This document shows, piece by piece, positions 35,797 through 44,709 of a DNA stretch of 64,000 nucleotides. Every line of letters starts with the position of its first letter. The first letter of the stretch is position 1. A program made the translations under genes and the position numbers. Below the pieces are notes generated by a model, which searched no databases, had not been told where the DNA came from, and saw nothing but the letters and a program-made list of their open reading frames with translations. This stretch comes from Aeromicrobium flavum (GTDB taxonomy: Bacteria; Actinomycetota; Actinomycetes; Propionibacteriales; Nocardioidaceae), in NCBI RefSeq assembly GCF_007992115.1, contig NZ_BJZQ01000007.1, forward strand, positions 62,001-126,000, given 5' to 3'.

Positions 35797-36936
35797 CTAC
35801 CGCACCAGCCCGCGACGGCGCAGGATCGGCAGGACGCCCTCGGCGAACCAGTAGGCCTCCTCGACGTGCGGGTAGCCCGACATCACGAACTCCTCGATGC
35901 CGGCGGCGGCGTACTGCTCGATGAGGTCGGCCGCCTCGGCGTGGCTGCCGACCAGGGCAGTGCCGGCGCCCCCGCGCATCAGGCCCACACCGGCCCACAG
36001 GCCGGGACGCACCTCCAGGGAGTGGGCGTCCGCGCGGTCGAAGCGGCCGCCGTGCAGGTCGCGCATGCGGCGCTGTCCCTCCGACTCGCTCGCGGCGAGC
36101 GCCCGCTGGGCCTTCTCGACCTCGGCGGGGTCGAGTCCGGCGAGCATGTCGTCGGCGACGCGCCAGGCGTCCTCGGACCGGTCGCGGGTGATGGTGTGCA
36201 GCCGGACGCCGAACCGCACGGTGCGCCCCTCGTCGTCGGCCAGCTTGCGGATCCACTCGACCTTCTGGGCGACGGCCTCGGGTGGCTCGCCCCACGTCAG
36301 GTAGACGTCGGTGTGGGCGGCGGTGACGGGACCGGCCGCGGCCGAGGAGCCGCCCAGGTAGATCTCCGGGACCGGCGCGGGGCGGCGGGTGCGAGCGTCC
36401 TCGACGTCGTAGTACTCACCGGTGAAGTTGCTGCCGCCGTCGGTGAAGGCCTCGCGGAACACCTGGATGAACTCGGCGGCGCGCGCGTACCGGTCGTCCT
36501 TCGCGATGCGGTCGCCGAACCGCAGCTGCTCGGCGGGCTCGCCGCCGACCACGACGTTCAGCAGCAGCCGGTTGTCGGACAGCCGCTGGAAGGTCGAGGC
36601 CATCTGGGCCAGCAGGGTCGGGTTGACCAGCCCCGGCCGCAGCGCGACGAGGAACTTCAGGCGCGTCGTCTGCGGGATCAGCGCCGAGGCCACGACCCAC
36701 GCGTCCTCGCACGGCGTGCCGGTCGGGGTCAGCACGGCGTCGAAGCCGAGGTCCTCGGCCGTGCGGGCGACGTTTGCGAGGTAGCGCAGGTCGGCCTCGC
36801 GGTACCGGCCCGCCGTGTCGACGGAGCCGGCTTCGCGACCGACGCCCGTCGGCACGCTGTGGCCACCGCCGACGAGAGCACGGCTGTCACCGGTGGTGGG
36901 CAGGAACCAGTCGAAGCGCAGGCTCGCGGCGGTCAT
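35797..36936 (-). CDS. ssuD: FMNH2-dependent alkanesulfonate monooxygenase (LLM class)
   Basis: A 379-residue luciferase-like monooxygenase that uses reduced FMN and oxygen to release sulfite from alkanesulfonates. The blocks FDAVLTPTGTPCEDAWVVASALIPQTTRLKFLVALRPG and LSDNRLLLNVVVGGEPAE and PEIYLGGSSAAAGPVTA match SsuD; the length is normal. AAGGAG precedes the ATG. A LysR gene lies upstream in the same direction, and two flavin reductases lie beyond it. There are no ssuABC transporter genes in the window. Confidence 0.87.
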   Translation of the reverse strand: MTAASLRFDWFLPTTGDSRALVGGGHSVPTGVGREAGSVDTAGRYREADLRYLANVARTAEDLGFDAVLTPTGTPCEDAWVVASALIPQTTRLKFLVALRPGLVNPTLLAQMASTFQRLSDNRLLLNVVVGGEPAEQLRFGDRIAKDDRYARAAEFIQVFREAFTDGGSNFTGEYYDVEDARTRRPAPVPEIYLGGSSAAAGPVTAAHTDVYLTWGEPPEAVAQKVEWIRKLADDEGRTVRFGVRLHTITRDRSEDAWRVADDMLAGLDPAEVEKAQRALAASESEGQRRMRDLHGGRFDRADAHSLEVRPGLWAGVGLMRGGAGTALVGSHAEAADLIEQYAAAGIEEFVMSGYPHVEEAYWFAEGVLPILRRRGLVR

Positions 36937-37030
36937 GGGGCTCCTTCGAGGAGGACGGAAAGAAAGTCCAGTAAACCGCAGGACTTACAGATGTTCGGCG
37001 CTGTCCACGTGGTGGTCAGACCGACGTGGG

Positions 37031-37927
37031 TCAGCTGCGCGCCGCGTGATGTGCGAGCCGGTCGAACAGGGCCTGGGCCGCGGGAGTGGGCCGCACGCCC
37101 CGGCGACGGACCATCACCATGCGGATGACCGTGTCCTCGTCGTCGATCGGGCGGAGGACCACGGCGCCGCCGGTCTCGAGCGGGTCGTCGACCAGGGTGA
37201 AGTCGGGCAGCAGCGAGACCCCGAGGCCGGACGAGACCATCTGCTTGGACACATCGGCGCTGTCGGCGATGTGCCACCTCAGCGGGGGCGCGTCGCCGAA
37301 GACCCGCTCCGCGACCCGGTGCATGAGGTAGCCCGGGCGAGCCCCGACGAAGACCTCGCGGCGGAGGTCGTCGACGGTGACCGTGGCGCGCGCCGCCAGC
37401 GGCGAGTCGCCGGGGAGGACCGCCACCGGCCGGCCGTGGACGAGCTCGGTGGCGACGAGGTCGGGGTGGAGGTCGTCACCCGGCAGCAACGTGACGAGCC
37501 CGATGTCGAGCGAGCCGTCCCGCAGCCCGGCGTGGACCTCGTCGTGCCGCAGCTGGCGCAGGTCGACGGCCGTGTGCTCGAGGTCCTCCGCGTGGGCCCG
37601 CATCACCGGCACGACGATCGCGGTCACGCCGAAATAGACGCTGCCCACCCGCACCGGATGGTGGATCCGCGACTCGCCCCGCGCCGCGGCGCGCAGCCCG
37701 TCGGCGGCGTCGAGGATCTCCAGGATCCGGGGGAGCAGCTCGCGGCCGGCGCCGTTGATCCTCGTGCCCGACCGGCGCCGGTCGAGCAGCGTGACCCCCA
37801 ACTCGCGCTCAAGCTTGGTGACTGCCTCGCTGAGGGCCGGCAGCGACACGTTCAGGTGCTCGCCGGCCCGGCGGAGCGACCCGTGCTCGTTGACCGCACG
37901 GACGTACTCGAGCTGCTCCAGGCGCAT
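37031..37927 (-). CDS. LysR-family regulator of the sulfonate/flavin cassette
   Basis: A 298-residue LysR protein with the DNA-binding helix RRAGEHLNVSLPALSEAVTKLE (about 18-40). The ATG at 37927 follows GGGGAGGAA; the 28 extra codons of the longer frame have no support. It lies between ssuD (same strand, downstream) and a divergent flavin-reductase pair, so it probably controls the cassette in response to sulfur supply (inference). Confidence 0.85.
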   Translation of the reverse strand: MRLEQLEYVRAVNEHGSLRRAGEHLNVSLPALSEAVTKLERELGVTLLDRRRSGTRINGAGRELLPRILEILDAADGLRAAARGESRIHHPVRVGSVYFGVTAIVVPVMRAHAEDLEHTAVDLRQLRHDEVHAGLRDGSLDIGLVTLLPGDDLHPDLVATELVHGRPVAVLPGDSPLAARATVTVDDLRREVFVGARPGYLMHRVAERVFGDAPPLRWHIADSADVSKQMVSSGLGVSLLPDFTLVDDPLETGGAVVLRPIDDEDTVIRMVMVRRRGVRPTPAAQALFDRLAHHAARS

Positions 37928-37955
37928 GTGTTCCTCCCCGATTCCCGGTGAGGGT

Positions 37956-37984
37956 ACGTGATCGGTGTGGCCGCTCACGTGATC
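37956..37984. promoter_or_regulatory. Direct repeat ACGTGATC, candidate LysR site
   Basis: ACGTGATC at 37956-37963 and 37977-37984, exactly 21 bases (two helical turns) apart, in the divergent region between the LysR gene and the reductase pair. Confidence 0.5.
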
Positions 37985-38027
37985 TCCCGCCTCGTGAGAC
38001 GCACCGCGCACAGCGGGTCCGGATCCC

Positions 38028-38033
38028 TAACGT
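38028..38033 (+). promoter_or_regulatory. -10 box TAACGT of the flavin-reductase pair
   Basis: TAACGT lies 36 bases before the GTG at 38070. Unlike most neighbours this gene has a 5' leader with a strong AAGGAGG (38055-38061 region). Confidence 0.5.
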
Positions 38034-38069
38034 CGACACCCAGTACCCGCTCGATCAAGGAGGTTCACC

Positions 38070-38579
38070 GTGTCGGAGCGCATCCGCACGGCCGTCGTGG
38101 TCGGCAACCCGAAGCCCGCCTCGCGGACCCTGGCGGCCGCGACGCACGTGGCCCGCGAACTGACCGGCGCCGAGCCGGACCTGGTCGTCGACCTGGCCAC
38201 CCTCGGGGCGGAGGTCCTCGACTGGGGGTCGTCCGGCATCGCCGGGCTGGTCGGCGTCGTCGGCCAGGCCGACCTCGTCGTGGTGGCCTCACCGACCTAC
38301 AAGGGCACCTACTCAGGCCTGCTCAAGGTGTTCCTCGACCGGTTCGCCGGCGGCACCGGACTGAGGGGTCTGGCCGTGCCGCTCCTGCTCGGTGCCGGAC
38401 CCCAGCACGCGCTGGCGCCCGAGCTGTCCCTGCGCCCGGTGCTGACCGAGCTGGGGGCCACCGTGCCCGGACGCGGGCTGTTCGTCCTGGACTCGCAGTA
38501 CGACGACCCGGCGACCTTCGAGCCGTGGCTCGACGCGACCCGTCCGCTCGTGCGGACGCTGCTGCAGGCGGCGGCATGA
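38070..38579 (+). CDS. NAD(P)H-dependent FMN reductase (SsuE/MsuE type)
   Basis: A 169-residue flavodoxin-fold reductase. The N-terminus TAVVVGNPKPASRTLAAATHVA is the phosphate loop, and VVASPTYKGTYSGLLKVFLDRF is the SsuE-type signature. It would supply FMNH2 to the nearby SsuD. The GTG at 38070 follows a strong AAGGAGG. It overlaps the next gene by 4 bases. Confidence 0.85.
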   Translation: MSERIRTAVVVGNPKPASRTLAAATHVARELTGAEPDLVVDLATLGAEVLDWGSSGIAGLVGVVGQADLVVVASPTYKGTYSGLLKVFLDRFAGGTGLRGLAVPLLLGAGPQHALAPELSLRPVLTELGATVPGRGLFVLDSQYDDPATFEPWLDATRPLVRTLLQAAA

Positions 38580-39085
38580 CCGCGACCTTCCCCACCAACC
38601 AGGACCTGGACCCCCGGCGGCTGCGCTCGGCGTTCGGCAACTTCCCGACCGGGGTGGTGGCGGTCGCCGCCGAGGTCGAGGGGGCGCCCGTCGGTCTCGC
38701 GGCCAGCAGCTTCACGAGCGTCAGCCTCGACCCGCCGTTGGTCTCGATCAACCTCGCGGGGAAGTCCAAGACGTGGCCCGACCTGCGGCGCGCCCTGCGG
38801 CTGGGGGTGACCGTGCTGGCGGCCCACCACGGTCCGCTGTGCCGCCAGCTCGCCGGCGACGTGGAGCAGCGGTTCACCGGGATCGAGTACTCGGTCAGTC
38901 CCGAGGGCTCGATCTTCATCGACGACGGGATGGCCACGTTCGACACGACGATCTACCGCGAGGTGCCGGCCGGTGACCACATCCTGGTGCTGCTGGAGCT
39001 CCATGCGGTGGAGCACCGCTCGGACGGCGGACCGCTGCTGTTCCACCGCAGCGAGTTCGGCAGCTTCGCCGCGGCCGGCGCCTGA
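38576..39085 (+). CDS. Flavin reductase (HpaC/NtaB split-barrel family)
   Basis: A 169-residue flavin reductase of the split-barrel family: RSAFGNFPTGVVAVAAE near the N-terminus, GLAASSFTSVSLDPPLVSINLA, and the C-terminal HSD-type strand LLFHRSEFGSF. It provides reduced flavin to two-component monooxygenases. It is coupled to the SsuE-like gene by ATGA, so the cassette encodes two different reductases, perhaps for different oxygenases. Confidence 0.85.
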   Translation: MTATFPTNQDLDPRRLRSAFGNFPTGVVAVAAEVEGAPVGLAASSFTSVSLDPPLVSINLAGKSKTWPDLRRALRLGVTVLAAHHGPLCRQLAGDVEQRFTGIEYSVSPEGSIFIDDGMATFDTTIYREVPAGDHILVLLELHAVEHRSDGGPLLFHRSEFGSFAAAGA

Positions 39086-39087
39086 CG

Positions 39088-40005
39088 TCAGTTCACGACG
39101 GGCGGATGCTCGGCGGGCCGGATGGCCAGGACGGCGGCCAGGATCAGTGCCGCTCCCGCGACGCCGGCTGCGTTGAGCCGCTCATCGAGGACGATGGCGG
39201 CCAGCGCGGCGGCGGAGATCGGCTCGACGAGTGTCGCCAGTGTCGCCGCCGAGCCGGGCGTCGTGCGCAGGCCGGCGTAGAGCAGTCCGTACGCCAGCGC
39301 CATGGTCGCCACCCCGAGGTAGGCCAGCAGTGCCAGCGAGAGCGCGGACGTGCCGACCATCGGCTCTCCGGAGGCGGCGGCCACGCCGAGGAAGGGCGCG
39401 AGCAGGACCGCGCCGGCCGCCGTGGCGCAGGTGGTCAGCGCGACCGGCTCCGTGCGGGAGGCGAGCGTGTGGCCGAGGACGGTGGTGCCCGCGTAGGTCG
39501 CGCCGGCCCCGATCGCCAGCACGACGCCGAGGAGGGGACGGTCGAGCGGAGCGGGGGAGCCGTGGCTCGCCGTCGCACTGATCAGCGCCAATCCGATCAG
39601 GGCCGCTGCCAGCACCTTCACGTCACGGGCGGTCGGACGGGTTCGTGCGCGGGAGTGCTCCCAGGCCGCTGCCAGGACCGGGGCCAGACCCAACGAGACC
39701 ACCGTCGCGACGCTGACGCCCACCATCAGCACCGAGACGAAGTACAGGCCCTGGTAGATCGCGGTGCCGCAGCCCATGACGACCACCGCCGTCGGGTGGG
39801 ACCGGAACGTCCGTCGCACCGTGGAGACGCGCCCGGTGGCGAGGACGAACGCCCCGAGTGCCACCGCGGCGAGCAGCATCCGCCACGCGCTGACCGTCAT
39901 GGCGCCGAGGCCGTCGCGCTCGTGCAGGACGGTCAGGACCAGTCCGCCGGTGCCCCACAGGACGCCGGCCGCACACACCTGCAGCAGCCCGAGTCGCGCA
40001 CTCAC
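39088..40005 (-). CDS. EamA/DMT-family transporter
   Basis: A 305-residue membrane protein with ten hydrophobic segments in two EamA repeats (starts at about residues 5 and 150). Family features include GVLWGTGGLVL near the N-terminus, ETVSAWR-like MTVSAWRMLLA, and LVEPISAAALAAIVLDERLN in repeat 2. The substrate is unknown; an exporter of amino acids or related metabolites is usual. It is convergent with the flavin reductase gene (2 bases between). Confidence 0.87.
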   Translation of the reverse strand: MSARLGLLQVCAAGVLWGTGGLVLTVLHERDGLGAMTVSAWRMLLAAVALGAFVLATGRVSTVRRTFRSHPTAVVVMGCGTAIYQGLYFVSVLMVGVSVATVVSLGLAPVLAAAWEHSRARTRPTARDVKVLAAALIGLALISATASHGSPAPLDRPLLGVVLAIGAGATYAGTTVLGHTLASRTEPVALTTCATAAGAVLLAPFLGVAAASGEPMVGTSALSLALLAYLGVATMALAYGLLYAGLRTTPGSAATLATLVEPISAAALAAIVLDERLNAAGVAGAALILAAVLAIRPAEHPPVVN

Positions 40006-40011
40006 GCGCTC

Positions 40012-40017
40012 AGACTA
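40012..40017 (-). promoter_or_regulatory. -10 box TAGTCT of the DMT transporter gene
   Basis: On the minus strand TAGTCT is followed by 6 bases and the GTG at 40005. The palindromic repeat cluster lies just upstream. Confidence 0.5.
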
Positions 40018-40023
40018 GAGGGC

Positions 40024-40133
40024 GGTGACTCTGGTCCCACTGCCCCTGGAAAGCGGTGAGCCTGGTCCCACCTCGCGCTCGGGGCTGGGACCAGGCTCAC
40101 CGTCGACCCGGGGACGGTGGGACCAGGCTCACC
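40024..40133. repeat. Palindromic repeat cluster, family C
   Basis: Four 17-base copies of GGTGAGCCTGGTCCCAC: two direct (40024-40040 with 2 changes, 40055-40071) and two inverted (40085-40101, 40117-40133). The inner pair forms perfect 17-base arms (40054-40070 and 40086-40102) around a 15-base loop, with the outer pair nested around it. It fills most of the 143 bases between two minus-strand genes. Confidence 0.85.
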
Positions 40134-40148
40134 GCCTCCCGTGGTGCC

Positions 40149-40757
40149 TCAGCCCTGGCCGGCGGACTCGGCAGCGATCGTCGTGTCGTCGCCGTGGCCG
40201 GTGTGCACGACCGTCTCGCCCGGGAGGGTGAAGAGCCGCTCGGCGATCGAGGCACGGATGACGTCCGCGTCGCTGTAGGACCGACCCGTGGCTCCCGGCC
40301 CGCCCTGGAAGAGCGTGTCGCCGGTGAAGACGCAACCCAGCTCGTCGGCGACGAGGCACGTGGCGCCCGGTGCGTGTCCCGGCGTGTGGATCGCCCGCAG
40401 GGTCGTGCCGCCGACGGTCAGCTCCGTGCCGTCGACGAGGTCGTGGTCCCAGGTGGCGTCGGTGTGCGTCAGCTCCCACAGGGGTCGGTCGTCCGGGTGG
40501 AGCCAGATCGGCGCGCCCGTGCTCTCGCGCAACGCCGGAGCCACGCGGCAGTGGTCGTCGTGGGCGTGCGTCAGGACGATCGCCGTGACCGTGCGGTCGC
40601 CGACGACCTCGAGGATCGCGTCCACGTCGTGCGGGGCGTCGATCACCAAGCATTCGGCGTCGTCACCCACGACCCAGACGTTGTTGTCGACGTCGAACGT
40701 CTCGCCGTCGAGGCTGAAGGTGCCCGAGACGACGCCGTGGTCGATGCGCGCGGCCAT
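40149..40757 (-). CDS. MBL-fold metallohydrolase paired with mscR
   Basis: A 202-residue metallo-beta-lactamase-fold hydrolase with the zinc motif HAHDDH (His64, His66, Asp68, His69), [12 protein letters not shown] and [10 protein letters not shown]. Its start overlaps the mscR stop. In actinobacteria this pair is conserved; the hydrolase probably processes the S-formyl-mycothiol (thioester) made by MscR, in a glyoxalase II-like role (inference). Confidence 0.87.
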   Translation of the reverse strand: MAARIDHGVVSGTFSLDGETFDVDNNVWVVGDDAECLVIDAPHDVDAILEVVGDRTVTAIVLTHAHDDHCRVAPALRESTGAPIWLHPDDRPLWELTHTDATWDHDLVDGTELTVGGTTLRAIHTPGHAPGATCLVADELGCVFTGDTLFQGGPGATGRSYSDADVIRASIAERLFTLPGETVVHTGHGDDTTIAAESAGQG

Positions 40758-41857
40758 CAGAGCACCACCACCGAGCGCAGGACCTCGCCGGAGTGCATCT
40801 TGTCGAACGCCGCCTCGACGTCCTCGATGCCGATCTCCTCGGTGACGAACGCGTCCAGGTCGAGCCGACCCTGCAGGTACAGGTCGATCAGCATCGGGAA
40901 GTCACGGCTCGGCAGGCAGTCGCCGTACCAGCTGGACTTGAGCGCGCCGCCGCGTCCGAAGACGTCGGCCAGCGGCAGCTCCGGCACCGTCATGTCCGGC
41001 GTGGGCACGCCGACCAGGACGACCGTGCCGGCCAGGTCGCGGGCGTAGAAGGCCTGCTTCCAGGTCTCGGGCCGGCCGACCGCCTCGATGACGACGTCCG
41101 CGCCCTCCGCACCCTCGTAGGTCTCGGCGCAGATCCGCTTGATCTCCTCGACCGGGTCGGTCTGCGAGGAGTCGATGGTGTGGGTCGCGCCGAGATTGCG
41201 TGCGGCCTCCAGCTTCACCGGGTCGATGTCGACGGCGATGATCGGGCTGGCACCCGCGAGCGCCGCGCCGGCCACCGCGGCGACACCCACGCCGCCGCAG
41301 CCGATGACCGCCGCCGAGCGGCCCCGGGTGAGCGCGCCGGTGTTGATGGCCGCGCCGATGCCGGCCATGACACCGCAGCCGAGGAGGCCGGCCGCCGCGG
41401 GACGCGCCTGCGGGTCGACCTTCGTGCACTGGCCGGCGGCGACGAGGGTCTTCTCGATGAACGCGCCGATGCCGAGGGCGGGGGAGAGCTCGGTGCCGTC
41501 CTCGAGCGTCATCTTCTGCTTGGCGTTGTGCGTGGCGAAGCAGTACTGCAGGTCGCCGCGCTTGCACGCGCGGCACTCGCCGCACACGGCGCGCCAGTTC
41601 AGGACGACGAAGTCGCCGGGCGCGACCTCGGTGACACCCTCGCCGACGGCCTCGACGATCCCCGACGCCTCGTGGCCGAGCAGGAACGGGAACTCGTCGT
41701 TGATCCCGCCCTGCCGGTAGTGCAGGTCGGTGTGGCAGACGCCGCAGGCCTGGATCGTCACCACCGCCTCGCCCGGACCGGGGTCGGGAACGTTGATGGT
41801 GACCAGTTCGACCGGTGCGTCCTTCGCTCGCGCGATCACGCCCTTCACCTGCTGCAC
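40757..41857 (-). CDS. mscR: S-(hydroxymethyl)mycothiol dehydrogenase
   Basis: A 366-residue zinc alcohol dehydrogenase, the mycothiol-dependent formaldehyde dehydrogenase that also reduces S-nitrosomycothiol. The catalytic zinc site is [14 protein letters not shown] with GHEASG, the structural zinc site is [15 protein letters not shown], and the NAD fold is [17 protein letters not shown]. The GTG at 41857 follows AGGAGA; the longer frame to 41989 overlaps the divergent alkA promoter. It is cotranscribed with the MBL hydrolase. Confidence 0.92.
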   Translation of the reverse strand: MQQVKGVIARAKDAPVELVTINVPDPGPGEAVVTIQACGVCHTDLHYRQGGINDEFPFLLGHEASGIVEAVGEGVTEVAPGDFVVLNWRAVCGECRACKRGDLQYCFATHNAKQKMTLEDGTELSPALGIGAFIEKTLVAAGQCTKVDPQARPAAAGLLGCGVMAGIGAAINTGALTRGRSAAVIGCGGVGVAAVAGAALAGASPIIAVDIDPVKLEAARNLGATHTIDSSQTDPVEEIKRICAETYEGAEGADVVIEAVGRPETWKQAFYARDLAGTVVLVGVPTPDMTVPELPLADVFGRGGALKSSWYGDCLPSRDFPMLIDLYLQGRLDLDAFVTEEIGIEDVEAAFDKMHSGEVLRSVVVL

Positions 41858-41987
41858 GGCTGTCTCCTCGTTTCGGGGGTGTTCCTCCGAGCGTGCCAGA
41901 CGAGGTGGCGTCACACCGATTGCACCCGGGACGGTCATGTCCGATTCCCGCGAGAACTGGCCCGGTTCGGTGCGACAGGATGGAGCC

Positions 41988-43412
41988 ATGGATCCCGTCG
42001 ACTGCTACCGCGCCGTCACCGCGCGCGACGCGCGGTTCGACGGCGTCTTCTACACCGCGGTCCGCACGACGGGCATCTACTGCCGCCCGTCGTGCCCGGC
42101 CATGACGCCCCACGAGGCGAACGTCAGCTTCTACCCGTCGGCGGCCGCGGCCGAGCGCGCCGGGTACCGCGCCTGCCGCCGGTGCCGGCCCGACAGCACC
42201 CCCGGCTCCCCGGAGTGGAACGCCCGCGCCGACGTCGTCGCCCGGGCCGTGCGCCTCATCGGCGACGGGGTGGTCGAGCGCGAGGGCGTCAGCGGCCTGG
42301 CCGGCCGTCTCGGCTACAGCGAGCGCCAGGTCAACCGTCTGGTCACGACCGAGCTGGGCGCCGGACCCCAGGCGATCGCTCGCAGCAACCGGGCCCGCAC
42401 GGCGCGGATCCTGCTCGAGACCACCGCGATGCGCGCCGCCGACGTCGCCTTCGCCGCCGGGTACGGATCGGTGCGGCAGTTCAACGACTCGATCCGCGAG
42501 TCGTTCGGGCTCACGCCGCGCGAGCTGCGGTCGCGGTCGCGGCGGACGCCCCACGAGGGCGCCGGGCGGATCCGGCTGGAGCTCGCGGTGCGCCCGCCGT
42601 TCCATGCCGCGAGCCTGCTCGCGTGGTTCGCTCCGCGCGCGATCGAGGGCGTCGAGGCCGTGGGGGAGCGCACGTACGCCCGCGTGCTGAACCTGCCGCA
42701 CGGCGTCGCCGCGGTCGAGCTGGAGCCGCACGGCGACCACGTCACGGCCGACCTCGAGCTCACCGACCTGCGCGACCTGGCCACGGCGGTGCATCGCTGC
42801 CGGCGGCTGCTCGACCTCGACGCCGACCCCGTCGCGATCGACGAGGCACTGTCGGCCGACCCGCTGCTCGCCGGTCTCGTCCGCGAGGTCCCGGGGATCC
42901 GGCTGCCCGGACAGGTGGACGGCTTCGAGATGGTGCTGCGCGCGATCGTCGGCCAGCAGGTGTCGGTGGCGGGCGCGCGCACGATCCTGGGTCGCGTCGC
43001 GAGGTCGCGCGGCACCGAGGTCGATCTCGAGCTCGCGCGCCGGCACGGGCTCACGCACGCGTTCGCGACGGCGGAGTCAGTCGCGGAGGCCGCGCCCGAG
43101 GAGTTCGCCATGCCTCGCGGCCGGGCCGCGGCCATCCTCGCCGTCGCGCACGCGATGGCGGCCGGTCGCCTCGACCTCGATCCAGGAGCCGACCGGGAGA
43201 CCGCGCGGAACCAGCTGCTGGCCGTCCGCGGCATCGGGCCCTGGACCGCCGACTACGTCAGGATGCGGGCGTTGGGCGATCCGGACGTCCTGCTCGAGAC
43301 CGACCTCGTGCTGCGCCGCGTCCTCGCGCGCGAGGGGCTCGACCGGGCGCGCACCGACCGGTGGCGACCGTGGCGGTCGTACGCCTCATTGCACCTGTGG
43401 AGGACCGCATGA
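41988..43412 (+). CDS. alkA: AdaA-AlkA fusion: methyl-accepting regulator and 3-methyladenine glycosylase
   Basis: A 474-residue fusion. The N-terminal Ada zinc domain has Cys32 in [12 protein letters not shown] and CRRCRP, an AraC-type helix-turn-helix follows (about 90-185, [32 protein letters not shown]), then the AlkA N-domain and HhH-GPD glycosylase with [30 protein letters not shown]. It senses methylphosphotriesters, presumably activates its own operon, and removes alkylated bases. CAGGAT ends 6 bases before the ATG. It is followed by ogt with ATGA overlap, the same order as in M. tuberculosis. Confidence 0.93.
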   Translation: MDPVDCYRAVTARDARFDGVFYTAVRTTGIYCRPSCPAMTPHEANVSFYPSAAAAERAGYRACRRCRPDSTPGSPEWNARADVVARAVRLIGDGVVEREGVSGLAGRLGYSERQVNRLVTTELGAGPQAIARSNRARTARILLETTAMRAADVAFAAGYGSVRQFNDSIRESFGLTPRELRSRSRRTPHEGAGRIRLELAVRPPFHAASLLAWFAPRAIEGVEAVGERTYARVLNLPHGVAAVELEPHGDHVTADLELTDLRDLATAVHRCRRLLDLDADPVAIDEALSADPLLAGLVREVPGIRLPGQVDGFEMVLRAIVGQQVSVAGARTILGRVARSRGTEVDLELARRHGLTHAFATAESVAEAAPEEFAMPRGRAAAILAVAHAMAAGRLDLDPGADRETARNQLLAVRGIGPWTADYVRMRALGDPDVLLETDLVLRRVLAREGLDRARTDRWRPWRSYASLHLWRTA

Positions 43413-43870
43413 AGACTCGTTGGATGGACTCGCCGATCGGCGGGCTGCGGCTGCACGTCGACGCCGGGCTGCTCACGGCGATCGACTTCGGCGCCGAGCC
43501 GGTGGGGACGGCCGTCGAGGACGACCTGCTGGACGAGGCGCAACGCCAGCTGACGGAGTACTTCGCCGGCGAGCGCCGCGACTTCGACCTCCCGGTCGCG
43601 GCCGACGGCACCGAGTTCCAGCGGAAGGTGTGGTCGTACCTGCGCACGATCCCGTACGGCGAGACCGTCTCGTACGGACAGATCGCGACCGACCTGGGCT
43701 ACGCCACCGGGATCTCGCGCGCCGTGGGCGCCGCCAACGGCGCCAACCCGATCCCGATCGTCGTGCCGTGCCACCGCGTCATCGGCGCGAACGGCAAGCT
43801 CACCGGCTACGCCGGCGGGCTCGACCGCAAGACGACGCTGCTCGAGCTCGAGCGCCCCGGCCTGTTCTGA
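43409..43870 (+). CDS. ogt: Methylated-DNA-protein-cysteine methyltransferase
   Basis: A 153-residue suicide DNA repair protein that removes O6-alkyl groups from guanine. The acceptor is Cys121 in [23 protein letters not shown]; the DNA-binding helix is [26 protein letters not shown]. It is translated from the ATGA overlap with alkA, so both are induced together. Confidence 0.95.
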   Translation: MKTRWMDSPIGGLRLHVDAGLLTAIDFGAEPVGTAVEDDLLDEAQRQLTEYFAGERRDFDLPVAADGTEFQRKVWSYLRTIPYGETVSYGQIATDLGYATGISRAVGAANGANPIPIVVPCHRVIGANGKLTGYAGGLDRKTTLLELERPGLF

Positions 43871-43874
43871 CGAG

Positions 43875-43941
43875 CCCGCTGAGTTGCACGTTTCGCCCCT
43901 CTGACGCGGCGTGTCGCGGGCCGAACGTGCAACTCAGCGGG
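43875..43941. repeat. Palindromic intergenic repeat, family A copy 2
   Basis: Perfect 18-base arms (43875-43892, CCCGCTGAGTTGCACGTT, and 43924-43941) around a 31-base loop, between convergent ogt and the IclR gene. The arms contain those of the copy at 10974-11036, and 21 of 31 loop bases agree, including GGCGTGTCGCG. Confidence 0.88.
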
Positions 43942-44652
43942 TCAGCGGCGCAGGTTCTGGGACAGCCGCTCGGCGGCCGCGACGACGGCGGGCGCGTGCA
44001 TGCGGCCGGGCTGGCGGGTGAGGCGCTCGAGGGGGCCGGAGACCGACACCGCGGCGACGACCTTGCCGCTGGGGGAGCGGACCGGGGCCGAGACCGAGCC
44101 GACGCCCGGCTCGCGCTCGCCCACGCTCTGCGCCCACCCGCGCTTGCGCACGGCGGACAGTTCCGCGGCCGAGAACGTGGCCTTCATGAGGCCCTTGTTC
44201 ATGCGCTCGGGGTCCTCCCACGCCAGCAGCACCTGGGCGGCGGAACCCCCGGACATCGTCAGCTGGCTGCCGACGGGGATCGAGTCGCGCAGGCCGGTGG
44301 GGCGGTCGGCCGCGGAGACGCACACGCGGTGGTCGCCCTGGCGGCGGAACAGCTGGGCCGACTCGCCGGTGATGTCGCGCAGGCGGGCCAGGACGGGACC
44401 GGCGGCGGCGAGCAGGCGGTCCTCGCCCGCGGCTGCGGCCAGCTCGGACAGTCTCGGGCCTAGGATGAACCGACCCTGCATGTCGCGGGCGACCAGCCGG
44501 TGGTGCTCGAGGGCCACGGCGAGGCGGTGCGCGGTCGGCCGCGCGAGGCCCGTCGCGGTGACGAGGCCGGCCAGCGTCGCCGGTCCGGGCTCCAGGGCCG
44601 CCAGTACGAGGGCGGCTTTGTCGAGAACGCCGACTCCGCTAGAGTTGTCCAT
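43942..44652 (-). CDS. ndgR: IclR-family regulator of leuCD (NdgR/LtbR type)
   Basis: A 236-residue IclR regulator: winged helix [30 protein letters not shown] (about 25-55), then the effector domain with [22 protein letters not shown] divergent IclR gene beside leuC is the arrangement of NdgR in Streptomyces and LtbR in Corynebacterium, which regulate leucine (and tryptophan) genes. CAGTAT lies 6 bases before the ATG on the minus strand. Confidence 0.85.
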   Translation of the reverse strand: MDNSSGVGVLDKAALVLAALEPGPATLAGLVTATGLARPTAHRLAVALEHHRLVARDMQGRFILGPRLSELAAAAGEDRLLAAAGPVLARLRDITGESAQLFRRQGDHRVCVSAADRPTGLRDSIPVGSQLTMSGGSAAQVLLAWEDPERMNKGLMKATFSAAELSAVRKRGWAQSVGEREPGVGSVSAPVRSPSGKVVAAVSVSGPLERLTRQPGRMHAPAVVAAAERLSQNLRR

Positions 44653-44657
44653 GTCTT

Positions 44658-44671
44658 GATACTGCCGTATC
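44658..44671. promoter_or_regulatory. Dyad GATAC-N4-GTATC between ndgR and leuC
   Basis: A perfect dyad of 5-base arms in the 57-base divergent region. It overlaps the proposed -10 box of ndgR (CAGTAT, 44659-44664 on the minus strand), a good place for autoregulation and for control of leuCD. Confidence 0.5.
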
Positions 44672-44709
44672 GCATTGTGAGACGCAACCCCCCGAACTGA
44701 GAGAGAATC

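Noticed and set aside
40024-40133. CRISPR array
   Set aside because: The 17-base units are half inverted, the spacing is irregular, and there are no cas genes.
40793-43870. 1025-codon open frame on the plus strand
   Set aside because: Only its last 154 codons (ogt) are real. The rest is antisense to mscR and out of frame with alkA, and is Arg/Pro-rich without domains.
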